From: Epiperipatus broadwayi
Lineage: Eukaryota > Onychophora > Udeonychophora > Euonychophora > Peripatidae
Reading direction: 5' to 3'
DNA length: 64,000 bases
NCBI GenBank assembly: GCA_028023455.1
Contig: JAQFVV010006475.1
Coordinates: forward strand, 432,001-496,000
The position numbers and the translations under genes are program-made. Below, in pieces: positions 24,923-35,599 of this stretch. Numbering within the stretch: position 1 is the stretch's first letter; every line of letters starts with the position of its first letter. The notes under the pieces are model-generated. The model did not search any database. It saw only the letters and a list, made by a program, of their open reading frames with translations, and had not been told where the DNA came from.

Positions 24923-26503
24923 CTTTCAAAAGTAACCTTTATTAGTAAAAGGATTACAATAATTTTGGGTACACTTACCCATTGAGAATTACAAAGTGTT
25001 CAATGTAACAAACAAAGTACAACAATGATTGATTATATAAAGTACATATGCTTGATAACAATTATATCCATAAAAGGGTTGCTATAATGTTGATTAATGT
25101 GTATCTGAACATGAGTATCTATCTATACATGGATCTACATGGCCCAGCTGCTGAGAAACTATCCTTCACCCAATAATCCCATCCCTGGGGCCCTGAAGTT
25201 AAGACCCGAATGCTTCAGCTGAATAGGTGGACAAGTCCAGCATTGCGCCAACCACCACAACAGGCAGCGAGATCCAAGGCTCAAGTCCATTAAACAATAA
25301 ATTTTTGACCCACAGCTGAACCATGTCAAGCCCATTCCAGATACCTCTGTCTCCCAATTAACAGTCCAAATGTGCAGGGATCACATTTCATTTACCTGCC
25401 CAGAATTGGAAAGCCATCTATGAAAAACTAACATGTAGCAAGCACAAATCTGCACTGCCCAAAACCAACCTATCAAGGGGGTGCAGCAGCCGACCAGAGT
25501 AGGAATGGTGCCAAGACTTTGACCAGGTACCCTCCTGGCAGGCTTTCCAGGTAGTGGCAATAATTGTCAACAGCCTGCACCAATAAACCAGCCCCCTAAT
25601 GACTGCCACCACCCCTGAGGAAGAAAAGAGAAGTGCAGACCCATGCCCACAAAATTATTGCAGCAAAGACTTTATCAAAGTTACAAAAATTGGTGGTGGC
25701 CCAAATCAGACCAACCGCCTTACAAATGCTCTAATTTTATAGTTAAGTAAGGAAAAAAATAATGAACTCCAATCAACACTGTCCTAATAAACAATCCATC
25801 AAAGGGGTGCAGCAGCCTCTCAGAGAAGTAGGTCTATCGTAGTAAGATTTCAACAATGACTCTTTCCTATTTATAATATTTCAATTCTGCTTGTCTAGAT
25901 TGAATTTAATGTGTTGAACAGTAATCAATGCTTCAGTTGTGCAATCCAATGTGTTGACCAGTAATCAATGCATCAGTTGTGCAATCCAATAGTTTGCAAT
26001 CAATCTTCATAGTATTCTAAATAATTGTTGAATTAACAATGTTAACTAATTTGCAACCTCAGCATTTCTATTTATATCTATAACATCATTTATACTTATT
26101 TTAATGTTTCAATCATCGTTTTTTGGCTCAGGATTCTCTTAGTTGTAATTGTGTGTTGATTTGAAAATTTTTAATCTTTTGTGGCACCCAATTTCTCCAG
26201 AAGTGGCCCAATAACTTTTGATCAGATCATCAGAAAAATTTAATTTTTGTGCAAGGAGGTAGTTTAAATCATATTCTATATTGTTTGATTCTAAAATTGA
26301 GATCAAATTAACATTCAAAATAATTTTTATTTTCTCCCTGCACTGTTTTGCTGCATTCGGCCACCTCAGTTCGACACCACGGTATCATAATTTTTTTTCT
26401 CATGACAGATTTACTGATAGTATTGTTCTAAAAATAATATAAATAACAATTCGTGTCAATTGTTAAAACAGAGTTTAATATAAATAAATAAAAACAAATA
26501 ATA

Positions 26504-26543
26504 TTTCCAAGCGCTTTCAACTCTTACGAGTCCTTATCAAGGC
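26504..26543 (-). ncRNA. Hammerhead-like motif, left arm of palindrome
   Basis: In minus sense: TTGATAA, an unpaired G, a 5-bp stem GACTC/GAGTT closed by a GTAA loop, then GAAA, then palindromic GCGC followed by TT. This is the order of the hammerhead core CTGATGA-helix II-GAAA-short helix III. Two core positions differ (C3 to T and G8 to A). C3 and G8 pair with each other in the known fold, and T-A could keep that pair. Activity is doubtful; homology to a hammerhead is plausible. Confidence 0.5.
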
Positions 26544-26867
26544 AGTGTAAACAATTCTATTTTCTCCTAGGTGATGAATCTAACATTTCATTGTATTGGC
26601 CAGGAACAACTAATCGGAAAGCTGGTTAATTTTTAATTCATAGCACAAGATGAATTTTGTATAATATATGATTCTTTAATCTTGCGTTTTTTATCATATG
26701 TTTCATTCATTAATATGATAAAAAACGCAAGATTAAAGAATCATATATTATACAAAATTCATCTTGTGCTATGAATTCAAAATTAACCAGCTTTCCGATT
26801 AGTTGTTCCTGGCCAATACAATGAAATGTTAGATTCATCACCTAGGAGAAAATAGAATTGTTTACAC

Positions 26868-26906
26868 TGCCTTGATAAGGACTCGTAAGAGTTGAAATCG
26901 CTTGGA
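26868..26906 (+). ncRNA. Hammerhead-like motif, right arm of palindrome
   Basis: Mirror copy of the left-arm motif: TTGATAA (26872-26878), helix II GACTC-GTAA-GAGTT (26880-26893), GAAA (26894-26897). Here the following bases are TCGC instead of GCGC, so the palindromic helix III is broken. It is probably inactive. Confidence 0.45.
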
Positions 26907-27590
26907 AATATTATTTGTTTTTATTTATTTATATTAAACTCTGTATTAACAATTGACACGAATTGTTATTTATATTATTTTTATATTATATACAGAAGTA
27001 TTATTTATTTATTTATTTACATATTGTTCTATGATTATTTTTTATCTCTAGTATGTTTCCTGGGCCATTTTCTGTCTTCCCTAGCTGATTTGCAGCCTTA
27101 GAAACTTGTTCTACTCTACAAATATCAGATGTTACAATGAAATTCTTAAAGCTATCTTTGCAAAGCATTTTTTTGTATATTTCTTTAACGTTTTCAATTG
27201 AGTTTAATTTCCAAATCACTTCTCAACTTGTTCTGCTACTAAAAATTTAGGATTTTTAGTAGCTCTTTTTATTGTTTGATCGATTGGATTCATTTAAAAT
27301 ATTTTTCAAAGTCTTGTTATGCCACAGCTTTTTTGGAATTACATATTCTGGCTTTTGCCTTTTCCAATAGCAGCCATTTGTGAAAAACGGAACACCAGAA
27401 AAAATCAGTTATACTTGAATGAAAACCAACTTAAACTTTCTTTTAAAGGTGATAAAACAATAAAACATGTATTCACCTTTTAACTTGATATACTTTTAAA
27501 CTAATCCTGTTCCCTAAACTAGGGCAATAGGAATCAAAACTGGGAACCAGAAACAGAGTAATCTGGAGTCCTTGGCTCCCTCTAGGGGAC

Positions 27591-28090
27591 TAAAAGCTAA
27601 GATTGATTAGTGAAAAGAAGTGACCATTGTGGAAAAGGATGGCAACATGTGGTAAAAAACCTTGGTCACTTATTAATGGCATGGCTATTCTATGAAACCA
27701 GGGTTGTATGAAGTCTTGGTATGTTGTATTAAAATCTCCAATTAGCACAGATGGATTTGCTGTTGTAGCTAGCCTTAAATTAATGTTTGCTATTATGGTG
27801 TCTATCTTGTTGTTTTGGAAGGGCATGTAAACAAAAAATTATATTAATTATGCTTTTACGATTGAAAGTTGCGATTAATAAGTTCATATCTATATGAATA
27901 ATTTTCAATGCTATGAAGGGTGAGTTTCTGGCGATTAGGAGACCAGTGCCAGCTAAGGGAGATGAAGGGTCCCTTGAGCATGCACAGAACCCTTCTCTAG
28001 ACAGTTGTTTAGCAGGATCAGTCTGAGATCCAGCATAAATTTTTGTCAGACAAGAAGGAAGAAAACAATAGTCCATTCTCAACACACACA
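27591..28090 (-). pseudogene. LINE copy b: APE-type endonuclease, decayed
   Basis: Minus-strand frames at 28205-27780 and 27826-27590 match the endonuclease of the LINE at 40012-40563: SPLAGTGLLIARNSPF (compare SASGGVGILLSKSAPP) and SVLIGDFNTTYQDF (compare TILLGDFNTTYNDF). GDFN is a conserved endonuclease/phosphatase box. The frame ends in SLINLSF at the junction with element X and resumes as VIDLSFYSP at 24929, which shows the insertion site. Upstream of about 28090 the match fades and ORF1 was not found. Confidence 0.85.
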
Positions 28091-28764
28091 CACAACTCAG
28101 TAACAAAAGAACCGAACATACACCAAAAACAGCTAATGTTCCAGATATTTCAATTAAAATAACAAGTAAATTCAAACCCCAGCCAACAAAGAAACAATAA
28201 AGCAAAAGACTCAGGACACATCAGAAACAACAACCCCAAATATAATTTAAATCAATAAAAACACTGATAAGAGACAATCACTAAAAGAGCAAGCAACCTC
28301 ATTGAACAGTAATAATGAAGAAAGCAAATATATTCATATCAACACAGACAACAAGAACAAAATATAAAACAACAACAGGGATCATGTAAGCCATTACCCC
28401 AAACTTGCCATAAATTTTTCAGGCCAATATAGACCAGAAAAGAAAGCCAGGCTGGTCACCAAAAAGTATCTGAGGGCCCAAAAAAGCAAAAACACTAGAG
28501 ACCCAGCCACTGTTACATCAGCCACACATCCGAAACAATGAAACCAACAGATGAAGAATTTGAGGCACAATATGAGGATGCATGAGAGCAACTACCAATA
28601 GCAAGTCTGATTTCTGAGGGTGATCATATAAAAAATAATCAGCCTTAATGAAAATTAAGATTGCAGCAATCAATGTTAGTTTTAAATTTGATCTCCAAAA
28701 TTAACAAACTAAGATACTGGATCAAAGATATATGACCTCACATAATAGGTTTGCTTAAGCAAAT
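28091..28764. other. Unassigned DNA
   Basis: A-rich on the plus strand, with a short CA run near 28085. No recognised motif. It could be diverged LINE 5' sequence, but I could not align it to the ORF1 at 40851-43166. Confidence 0.35.
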
Positions 28765-29291
28765 AATATTATATACATAAATAAAACATACAAATCAAAT
28801 TATATCTAAAATATTATATTTTGTCCTTTTTACCATTGTAACAATTTCTTAGTCCTGTAATCATTGATTCCAATGCAATTTTTCACAGCACTATCGTTTG
28901 AATAATGATTCAATTTAAAATTTAGAATATTTTATTAAAATATTTTCAATGTTTAAATATCACATTTGGAATAACAAATTTATCAAAATCAGAGATACTT
29001 GAATAAGCACAGACAATTTAAAACCACTCAAGATGAAGATTGCACAATATTATTTAAAGCAATATGAAGTTTAATAACATTATTTCTTCCAAAGCAATAC
29101 TGAATTTAATGCAATATGAAATTTTTAGAGGACCCAACCTTAGTTTCTTTGAAGCAATATGAAGTTAATAAAACAATATGTAGATTGTAGAGAGTACTCT
29201 ACAAACATGAAGTATATTTTAGCACATAAAATGCACAAACAAAAAGTTAATTTTTCTACAAAAAATATTTTAAAAAATGAGCAACAAGTCT

Positions 29292-29394
29292 TGCATTGGT
29301 GGTCGAGAGGTCAGCGCGACTGCCTTGCACTTGTAGGCAGTTGCCCGAGTTGCGGTTCGTGTCCCGGCTGATGCCATGACACTTAAAAAAAAAA
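29292..29394 (+). mobile_element. tRNA-derived SINE, copy 2
   Basis: Reads TGGTGGTCGAGAGGTCAGCG, CTGCCTTGCA..TAGGCAG, TTGCGGTTCGTGTCCCGGC and ends GATGCCATGACACTT followed by an A-run. It is absent from the corresponding place in block B copy 2 (near 49200), giving an empty-site comparison. Confidence 0.85.
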
Positions 29395-30309
29395 GAACCA
29401 CAATTCTAGGAAAACAATATTTCAACTTTTCAATTATAGAAACTGTGAAATAAATATTTTCTTTATTTTAAAACTAGGAAAATGTTTTGTTTTCACAGGT
29501 CATCATGATAACTTGAAAGTATAATATTACTAAAATAATTTATTTCAACAACAAGATGAATGCATTTAAAATTTTTAGAATTATTATTTTACAGCCACTT
29601 TTATTTTTAAAATATTTTTCAAGTTAGCAAAAGTTCTAATTTTGTTATAAACAAAATTAAGCATAACAATAAATCCTTCTAAATAATTATAGCCAAAAAT
29701 CTCCACACAGTTCATAATTAACTGAAAAATAAACTGAGTAAATTACTTATAAAATTAAAAACAATTCTGGTATTCAGAAGATTATCATACTTGTCTTCAT
29801 TTAATGGAAACATGAATAAACAATAAATTGAAAGTTTATTATAGTTCTAGCAATATAATTATTTCTATCTTCATGAGAATTCTTGTTACAAAGCAATGTA
29901 ACTGCTTATCATTTCTTTCCATTGATAACAAGTTGTTTAAAATTTCCTTTTGACATTGTTGGGAATTATTTTAATGAGATAACTAGGCTAAAGCAGAAAA
30001 CCTGAGGAGATATTTCTCTAACCATTCATTATTTAAAATGAACAAAACTAGATGATAAATGAATTAACATGTTAAAATGTAAATGAAGAAGTAAGTAAGT
30101 TAAGACACATGATCAGTTGTTTTTATATGATAAATCAGGTAATATAAAGAAATCAATGCTTGATAAATTTAAGGCTTTAAGTAATTAATATTAATTTGAC
30201 CTCTAATTAAAATGTGAAGGAAAATATTTTTAAACTCTGAATTTTTCAGACATAATCAATATTACATAATAAATTACAAATGATAATTTAATAATAATAT
30301 ATTGCAATA

Positions 30310-31177
30310 CACCTGGGTCTCTTTTTACGTGGACACATTTAACACGATTTTGAAGTTACGCGATTCGTGTTTCACCGGAAATCGATTTCCGATAATGCGC
30401 TATTACTTTAAATAATAAATTTCACACACTTACATTATATTGAAAGTAATAGCACATTATTGGAATTCGACTTTCATCTTAGTAATTCCAATATTTTCAG
30501 TGCTTTATAATAATAAGATTTTATGCAATAACGAAATTAAAATCATGATTTCCACATTTTATGTAAACACATATTAAATTTTACAAGATTATAATGTAAA
30601 TTTGTTCAAACATTGTGCATGTTAATTTTGCATTTTAAATCACATTCTGTTTTTGTTTTTTAAAAAAGAACATAATCAATTATTATTTTCTTATTAATGA
30701 CACTAATCATTAATGTGCTCTTAAATTCCAATGAGAGCTAAATGTTTATATGTCTGGATATCGCGAGCTTCGTAAACAATTAATAAAATCATCGTCTCAA
30801 AGAATAATTACTAATTACGTTGTCAACAGAAAATCATTATAATTAAAATGTGTATAAAAATGTAAATTACTGTACTGTAAATTATGCATAAAAATATATT
30901 ATTTTGAATAAAATTAAATATTATAGTTAAAAAAAGTTTGTCTTGTATCAATTTTTTTCAAATTTGAAATTTTTTATTAGTCATATTTTATTTCCTTATT
31001 TTTTTTTTGCGTGAATTTTAAAGTAATTTTACATAGGTGTTTTGCTTTTACGCGAATTTTGAAAAATCACAGACCGCATCCCCCCTTTTTCAATGTAAGT
31101 TACGTCTATTTTTGCACGATTTTATTTGCATGTGTTTTCTGAGGAACCTATCTATCACATATAACAAGACCCAGGTG
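30310..31177. mobile_element. 868-bp non-autonomous inverted-repeat DNA transposon
   Basis: Terminal inverted repeats CACCTGGGTCT (30310-30320) and AGACCCAGGTG (31167-31177) are perfect over 11 bp. TA dinucleotides flank both ends, as expected for Tc1/mariner-type TA duplication. Block B copy 2 lacks the element at the matching place near 50110, where ATTGCAATT runs directly into CATTTATAACTTTTT. Inside are partial inverted matches (ACGCGATTCG-like and ACGCGAATTTTG) and an internal pair AATGCGCTATTACTTT / AAAGTAATAGCACATT. No transposase frame is visible, so it would depend on an outside enzyme. Confidence 0.8.
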
Positions 31178-32449
31178 TATATGTATTTAACTTTTTTTAA
31201 AAATTTTGGTTTCAAAATTAAAGTAATTTTTTTTTAAAAATAATGAATATTTTTAAAGATAATAAATACCTTTAAACAAAACATTATGAAATGAATTGCT
31301 TTAAATATTCATTTCTTTTAAATAAGAAACTTAAATTATAATCAATTTCTTTAAAATTTGGTCTTTTAAGTCAAAACAAATATTACACATGCACACACAC
31401 TTGAAAGATTTAAACTATTAATTAAAACTTTTTAAAATAAATTGTAACTATTAGCATAACAGAAAGTTATAAAATATTAAACCATTTAACATTTTTGTTT
31501 TAAAGTAACTTAATTTAATAATCATTGTCTTAACTACATTTAGTCTATAATTGCATTTTTATGTTCAGAATAAGTTATACATCAATAAGAATATTAAATC
31601 TATAGTTTTAAAATATTTATAATTACAGAACTTGCTTCACTGCTACTTTAAAATAATTTAGCTTTCTTTACTTAAACTTATCATAAAGAAATATTTTATA
31701 ATTACCAACTTTATGACTTAATAACATAATGTATTAAATGACCCTCTATGTTTAATATGCAACTTGATTTATTTGACAAGAAATAAACTATAATTTTTTT
31801 AGATATGTCAACTTAATACACATAATTCTGGTTGCACAACTAGAGGTTACATTTACACCCAATCATGGGGAAAAAATAAAATGTTCTACAGATATACAAT
31901 TCCCAAAACAACTGCAACTACATTATCAACTTTATTATTTACATTTAATTATGAATCATTACATTGCTAAAGTTACTTTAATCTAAAGTTTTTATATGCA
32001 TTTGATCTATAGAGGGTAAAGGTCTTAGGCTGCATGCATTAAAAGTTCCTTCACTTTCTTCAGGGGCTGGTGAGCATGAATGTATTCTTTCCAACCTGAC
32101 TTATAATTTGAAATGTCCCATTGTACAAGCTTAAAATTTTTTAACTTGGGTTTCTGGGGGTTTCTAACATGTGGTGTTCAAACAAGAGCATAATCATTGA
32201 CTTGGATGTAGCTTATATTTTGACTGCATAATATATTTATTTCTTATTCTTTTTAGATTATTTCTGGCCTTTTCTATATCATTACTGCTATCAATGTTTT
32301 CAGTTGTTATGGTTAAGGGAGTATTAATTAGTAAAGGCTCATATCTACTGAAATGTAATCTGATATGTGTATGTTTGATGGATCCATTTATTGTGGTATT
32401 AATGTATTTAATGCTTTTTGGAAGCTTATTGACTCTTTGCCTGTGGTTT

Positions 32450-33000
32450 GTTTCACATATATCTTGAAAAGTCTCTCTAACTCTTTATATGTTCACATGG
32501 TTCAACTGTGATTTCTAACAGAACATATAATATGTCTAATATTTTGTTTTTGGAATCCAGCTTCTCCAGATGCCTGATAAAAAACAGTAGCATGATCAGT
32601 CAAAATAGATAAAGGCTTGCCTAGTAAGAGAAATTGGAAGTTAATGAGGATTTTTATTACATTTTTAGTGTCAGTCTTAGGAACTTGATATGCAGAAATA
32701 TATTTGGTAAACACATCATACATAACTAAAATAAATTTTTGCTGATTTAAACCTAAAGGAGGCCCATAAAAGTCTAAAGACAATAACTCATTTGATCTAT
32801 CAGGAGTATTGGTGAAATATCCTATCATACAATTTATGACTATTTTTAGATTTTAAGCAAATTTCACAAGACTTTTCACAAGTTATTTACAAATGAAACA
32901 CATCTTTGACCAGTAAAAATATTTATACTCAATTTTCTGTGCATCATAGTTGTCATATTTACAACAAGTGTTGTAGATTAATTTGTTGTTCATAAATTAT
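32450..33000 (-). pseudogene. Integrase core remnant
   Basis: The frame 32828-32502 contains LLSLDFYGPPLG and SILTDHATVFYQ, which match the first two acidic regions of the retroviral-type integrase core (D..G and TD...F). Upstream, separated by a stop, CEICLKSKNSHKLYDR looks like the end of the HHCC zinc region. The third catalytic Glu region is not secure because the frame stops. Integrase would join element DNA into the host chromosome; this copy cannot. Confidence 0.8.
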
Positions 33001-33289
33001 GGAATTATTATTCTCCACAAATTCTCACTATTTATATCAGTCTTATACATTAAAATATACTAATTTTAATGTATATATGGATTTTACATATAGCATATCT
33101 ATCTTGACTCACTAACTTAGAGAGATCCAACAAGATAATAATTCTATTTAATCAAATATCTTGAGACTCCACTATTGTGAAATTTTTATAATCATTTTCT
33201 ATTGATTCATCTAAGAACAAATTAACATTAAATATTGATATTTTTTGTATTAGGATACCAATAAATTATTTCCACAGGATGTGCTAAGT

Positions 33290-33714
33290 ACATCTGCCAC
33301 AATATTTTTCCTTCATAGTACTGAATGCTATAATTACATTGTTTGAGATAAAGACTTTACCTAATTAAATGTTCATTGTTTAAGTAACTTTTGTTTAGGT
33401 ACTCCAAACTTCTATGATCTGACTTAATTATAACTTCACATCCTAATAAAAACTGTCATTACTTCTGGAAGGCTCATACCACTATTAATACTTCCATTTC
33501 TGTGATGGAATAGTTAAACTCAGCTTCCTTCAAATGCCCACTTAAGAAATATAAAACCTGAGGCTCCTGTAACTCATTTAACTGATAAAAAAACTATTCC
33601 CAAGTACCTACTTAAGAAATATAAAACCTGAGATTCCGGAAACACATTTACCTGATAGAAAACTATTCCAAGACAATATATACTACTATCAGTTTGAAGA
33701 TAATTTTTTTTTCA
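33290..33714 (-). pseudogene. RNase H remnant
   Basis: Minus-strand translation across several stops gives the RNase H tail KNIVADVLS, matching the ENIVADALSR-type box that ends gypsy RNase H domains, preceded by a frame resembling SDHRSLEYL. Two near-identical segments (AAGAAATATAAAACCTGAG near 33545 and 33614) show a local duplication of about 70 bp inside the region. Confidence 0.6.
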
Positions 33715-33810
33715 TATGTCATAGCATCTGCCAGGATGTGAACCCACAACCGTCTGCAACCAACTACTTGCTTGCAAGATGGTTGCAATGACCTCTAGGC
33801 TAACAACGCT
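33715..33810 (-). mobile_element. tRNA-derived SINE, copy 3 (diverged)
   Basis: A diverged minus-strand copy inserted in the gypsy pol region. The ends are recognisable (plus strand ATGTCATAGCATCTGCC at the left; AATGACCTC..TAACAACGC at the right) and the box B region is GTTCACATCC in minus sense. It is more mutated than the other three, so probably older. Confidence 0.7.
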
Positions 33811-33999
33811 TGACAAATCCAGGTAAACTAAACTTATTATTTTTAAAAAGATAACTTTAATCTTTTTAAATGCAAATGTATGCTCATTGGTCCATTTTCA
33901 ATTTTCACTCCTTTTCAATAACTCAGACATATTAATAGTATCACTGGAAAAATTTTGATAATATTTGTGATAATAATTACACAGTACTAAGAACGATGT

Positions 34000-34520
34000 T
34001 GTGTTTTAGTTTTGGGTAAAGAAAATTTCTAAATTACTGCAATTTTTTCAAGGTGATGTTTAATTCCCTACTCATTGATCAAATGACCAAGAAAGTAATT
34101 TATTTTGCAGTTATAGTACACTTTTTAATGTTAATTTTAATATTATTAATGGAACACTAATGTAAAAATAACTGTTCTAAATGCTCAGCTATATTACCAA
34201 AAGTGTTGACAATATTAACGACATATATAATTATTTTTTCTTTTAATTTCATAGAAAAGATCATATTTAAACATCTGATTAAACCACCACTACTGTTATC
34301 TAAACCAAAGACCATCCTTTCAAATACATAAGACCCTTATAACAAAATGCTGTATATTTTTCTTCATTAATATGAAGTGGTATCAGCCAATAGTTGGCTG
34401 TTAAATCAAATGTGGTAAATATGCTTTTATTTTTAAATTTAAATAATAACTTATGGACTGGTAGAAGTATGCCACACTCCAGAATACTGAGATGATTCAA
34501 CATGCAAGCATCTAAGAAAA
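34000..34520 (-). pseudogene. Reverse transcriptase remnant
   Basis: The frame 34503-34300 contains FTTFDLTANYWLIPLHINEE then KYTAFCYKGLMYL, the classic gypsy RT block (F..DL..GYWQIPL, ..KTAF). After a break the catalytic box reads YVVN where YVDD is expected, so the active-site aspartates are lost, followed by IVNTFGNIAEHLEQLF. Confidence 0.85.
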
Positions 34521-35129
34521 CCCATCCGTTTTTCTTATAATTAGTAAGGGATTGACATAGGATGAAGGGCTTTTTTCTAATTATATACTATTCTAGCACC
34601 TTATCTTTCTGTTATTGAACTTCTGCCTGATTTTAGTATGGTATAAGATACATGCACTGTTGGTAGGGTTCATCACCTTTTAATTTAATCTGATGAACAC
34701 ATCCTTTCAATATGCCTGGAATTTTTGAGAATATATTCCTATATAGAAACAGCAATTGTTAAATTATTTTTGATAATTATAATCTAACATATGTGAACTT
34801 TCTAGCTTAAATTTAATATTTACATCAATTGTAGTATAGCAATTGACTGGTCTGTCTATTCATATTATAACTAAAAAGACAAGTTTCCTTTTGACACATA
34901 AAATTTTTAGTTTTATGTTTGACATTACAATTGTTTAAATTCATAAAGTTGGATTCAATTATGGCTTTGTGAATTAGACCAGGCATGATTAAAAAGACAT
35001 GCCCAAATTAAGATTTATTAATTTTCACATTGATAAAAAACTTGCTTATTTGATAGCTTCATCTTTTTTTCCTTATTTGATAGCTTCATTCTTTTTTCAT
35101 TTGCCAGTATAACATGAATTTGTTTTATA

Positions 35130-35260
35130 GACAGAGAAGGTATTGTCTAATTTAACTGAGTAATTTTGCTGTAGGTACTCTCAGACAATATAGCTGCCTG
35201 ACTTCCAGAGTCTAGCAAAGCATCTATGAAAATTCTCTCAACAGATAATTTTATAATGAA
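35130..35260 (-). pseudogene. Aspartic protease remnant
   Basis: Minus-strand translation gives FIDALLDSGSQAAILSEST. LLDSGS is the D-S/T-G active-site signature of retropepsins. The position between gag and RT fits the gypsy order. The short frame is not tied to an intact polyprotein. Confidence 0.7.
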
Positions 35261-35599
35261 CAACTATACAGATTAGGGGGTCCTACTATTCCATATGGTT
35301 CCATGTAATCAATATCTAAATTTATTGTGTTCTTTAGCCACATCACATTGTCCCTCTTCAAATTAGCATAAGGGCCTTGCAATGGAAAACTTTTTTTTGC
35401 GGCTCTTGTTAAATTAATGCACAAATTTTACCTTTTGTTTTATCACTCATTTATGGTGCAGTTTGAATATCACCAGTAGATGCTTTATATAAATTATCAT
35501 TCTCACTTCACTCTATTTTATTCTTGTGAAAACTAGTTTTGTAATAAAAAAGCTAGCCTTTTACTATGATTTCTATTTTGAGTCATTTTATTTATTTAC

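Larger units (their letters stand above)
26431..27021. mobile_element. Palindromic Penelope-like insertion
   Basis: The core is a near-perfect inverted repeat: arms of 271 bp at 26429-26699 and 26713-26983 around a 13-bp loop, with only about four mismatches and no length difference. A tail with repeated TTTA follows to 27021. The direct repeat TATTGTTCTA at 26421-26430 and 27022-27031 marks the insertion, and the second copy of X (60480-60520) lacks it. Each arm carries the word AAGCGCTTTCAACTCTTACG plus AGTCCTTATCAAGG, which has the layout of Penelope-like-element hammerhead motifs. No coding region remains. The arrangement could come from twin priming or from a hairpin-forming foldback element. 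Confidence 0.75.
24923..27590 (-). mobile_element. Element X copy 1 (retroposon), inserted in LINE copy b
   Basis: This sequence interrupts the LINE exactly between matching coding segments and is bounded by a 19-bp direct repeat, TAAAAGCTAAGATCGATTA at 24904-24922 and the same with one change at 27591-27609. A second copy lies at 58825-61037. The minus-strand 3' end reads TTACTAATAAAGGTTACTTT then TGAAAG, resembling the LINE 3' end. At the 5' side, minus-strand AAATGGCTGC at about 27375 starts MAAIGKGKSQ, and a later frame (27219-27013) has KAANQLGKTENGPGN; both are matched by the other copy, so a broken protein-coding region exists there. The rest is non-coding or decayed. It contains the palindromic insertion 26431-27021. 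I do not recognise the family. Confidence 0.75.
28765..31855 (+). repeat. Dispersed block B, copy 1
   Basis: Aligns in the same orientation to 48600-50770. Shared landmarks: TTCACAGCACTAT near 28885 and 48718; TGAAGTTTAATAACATTATTTC near 29066 and 48880; GATTATCATACTTGTCTTCA near 29780 and 49587; AATATTACACATGCACACAC near 31380 and 50307. The alignment ends near 31850 and 50770. This copy carries two insertions missing from the other: a SINE (29292-29394) and an 868-bp inverted-repeat element (30310-31177). It is non-coding. Confidence 0.75.

Noticed and set aside
25418-25612. Minus-strand frame shared between both copies of X (MVAVIRGLVYWC and MVAVVRRLVLWC)
   Set aside because: Conserved mainly because the DNA is similar; the frame is short, bounded by stops in both copies and without a known domain. 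Not called as a gene.
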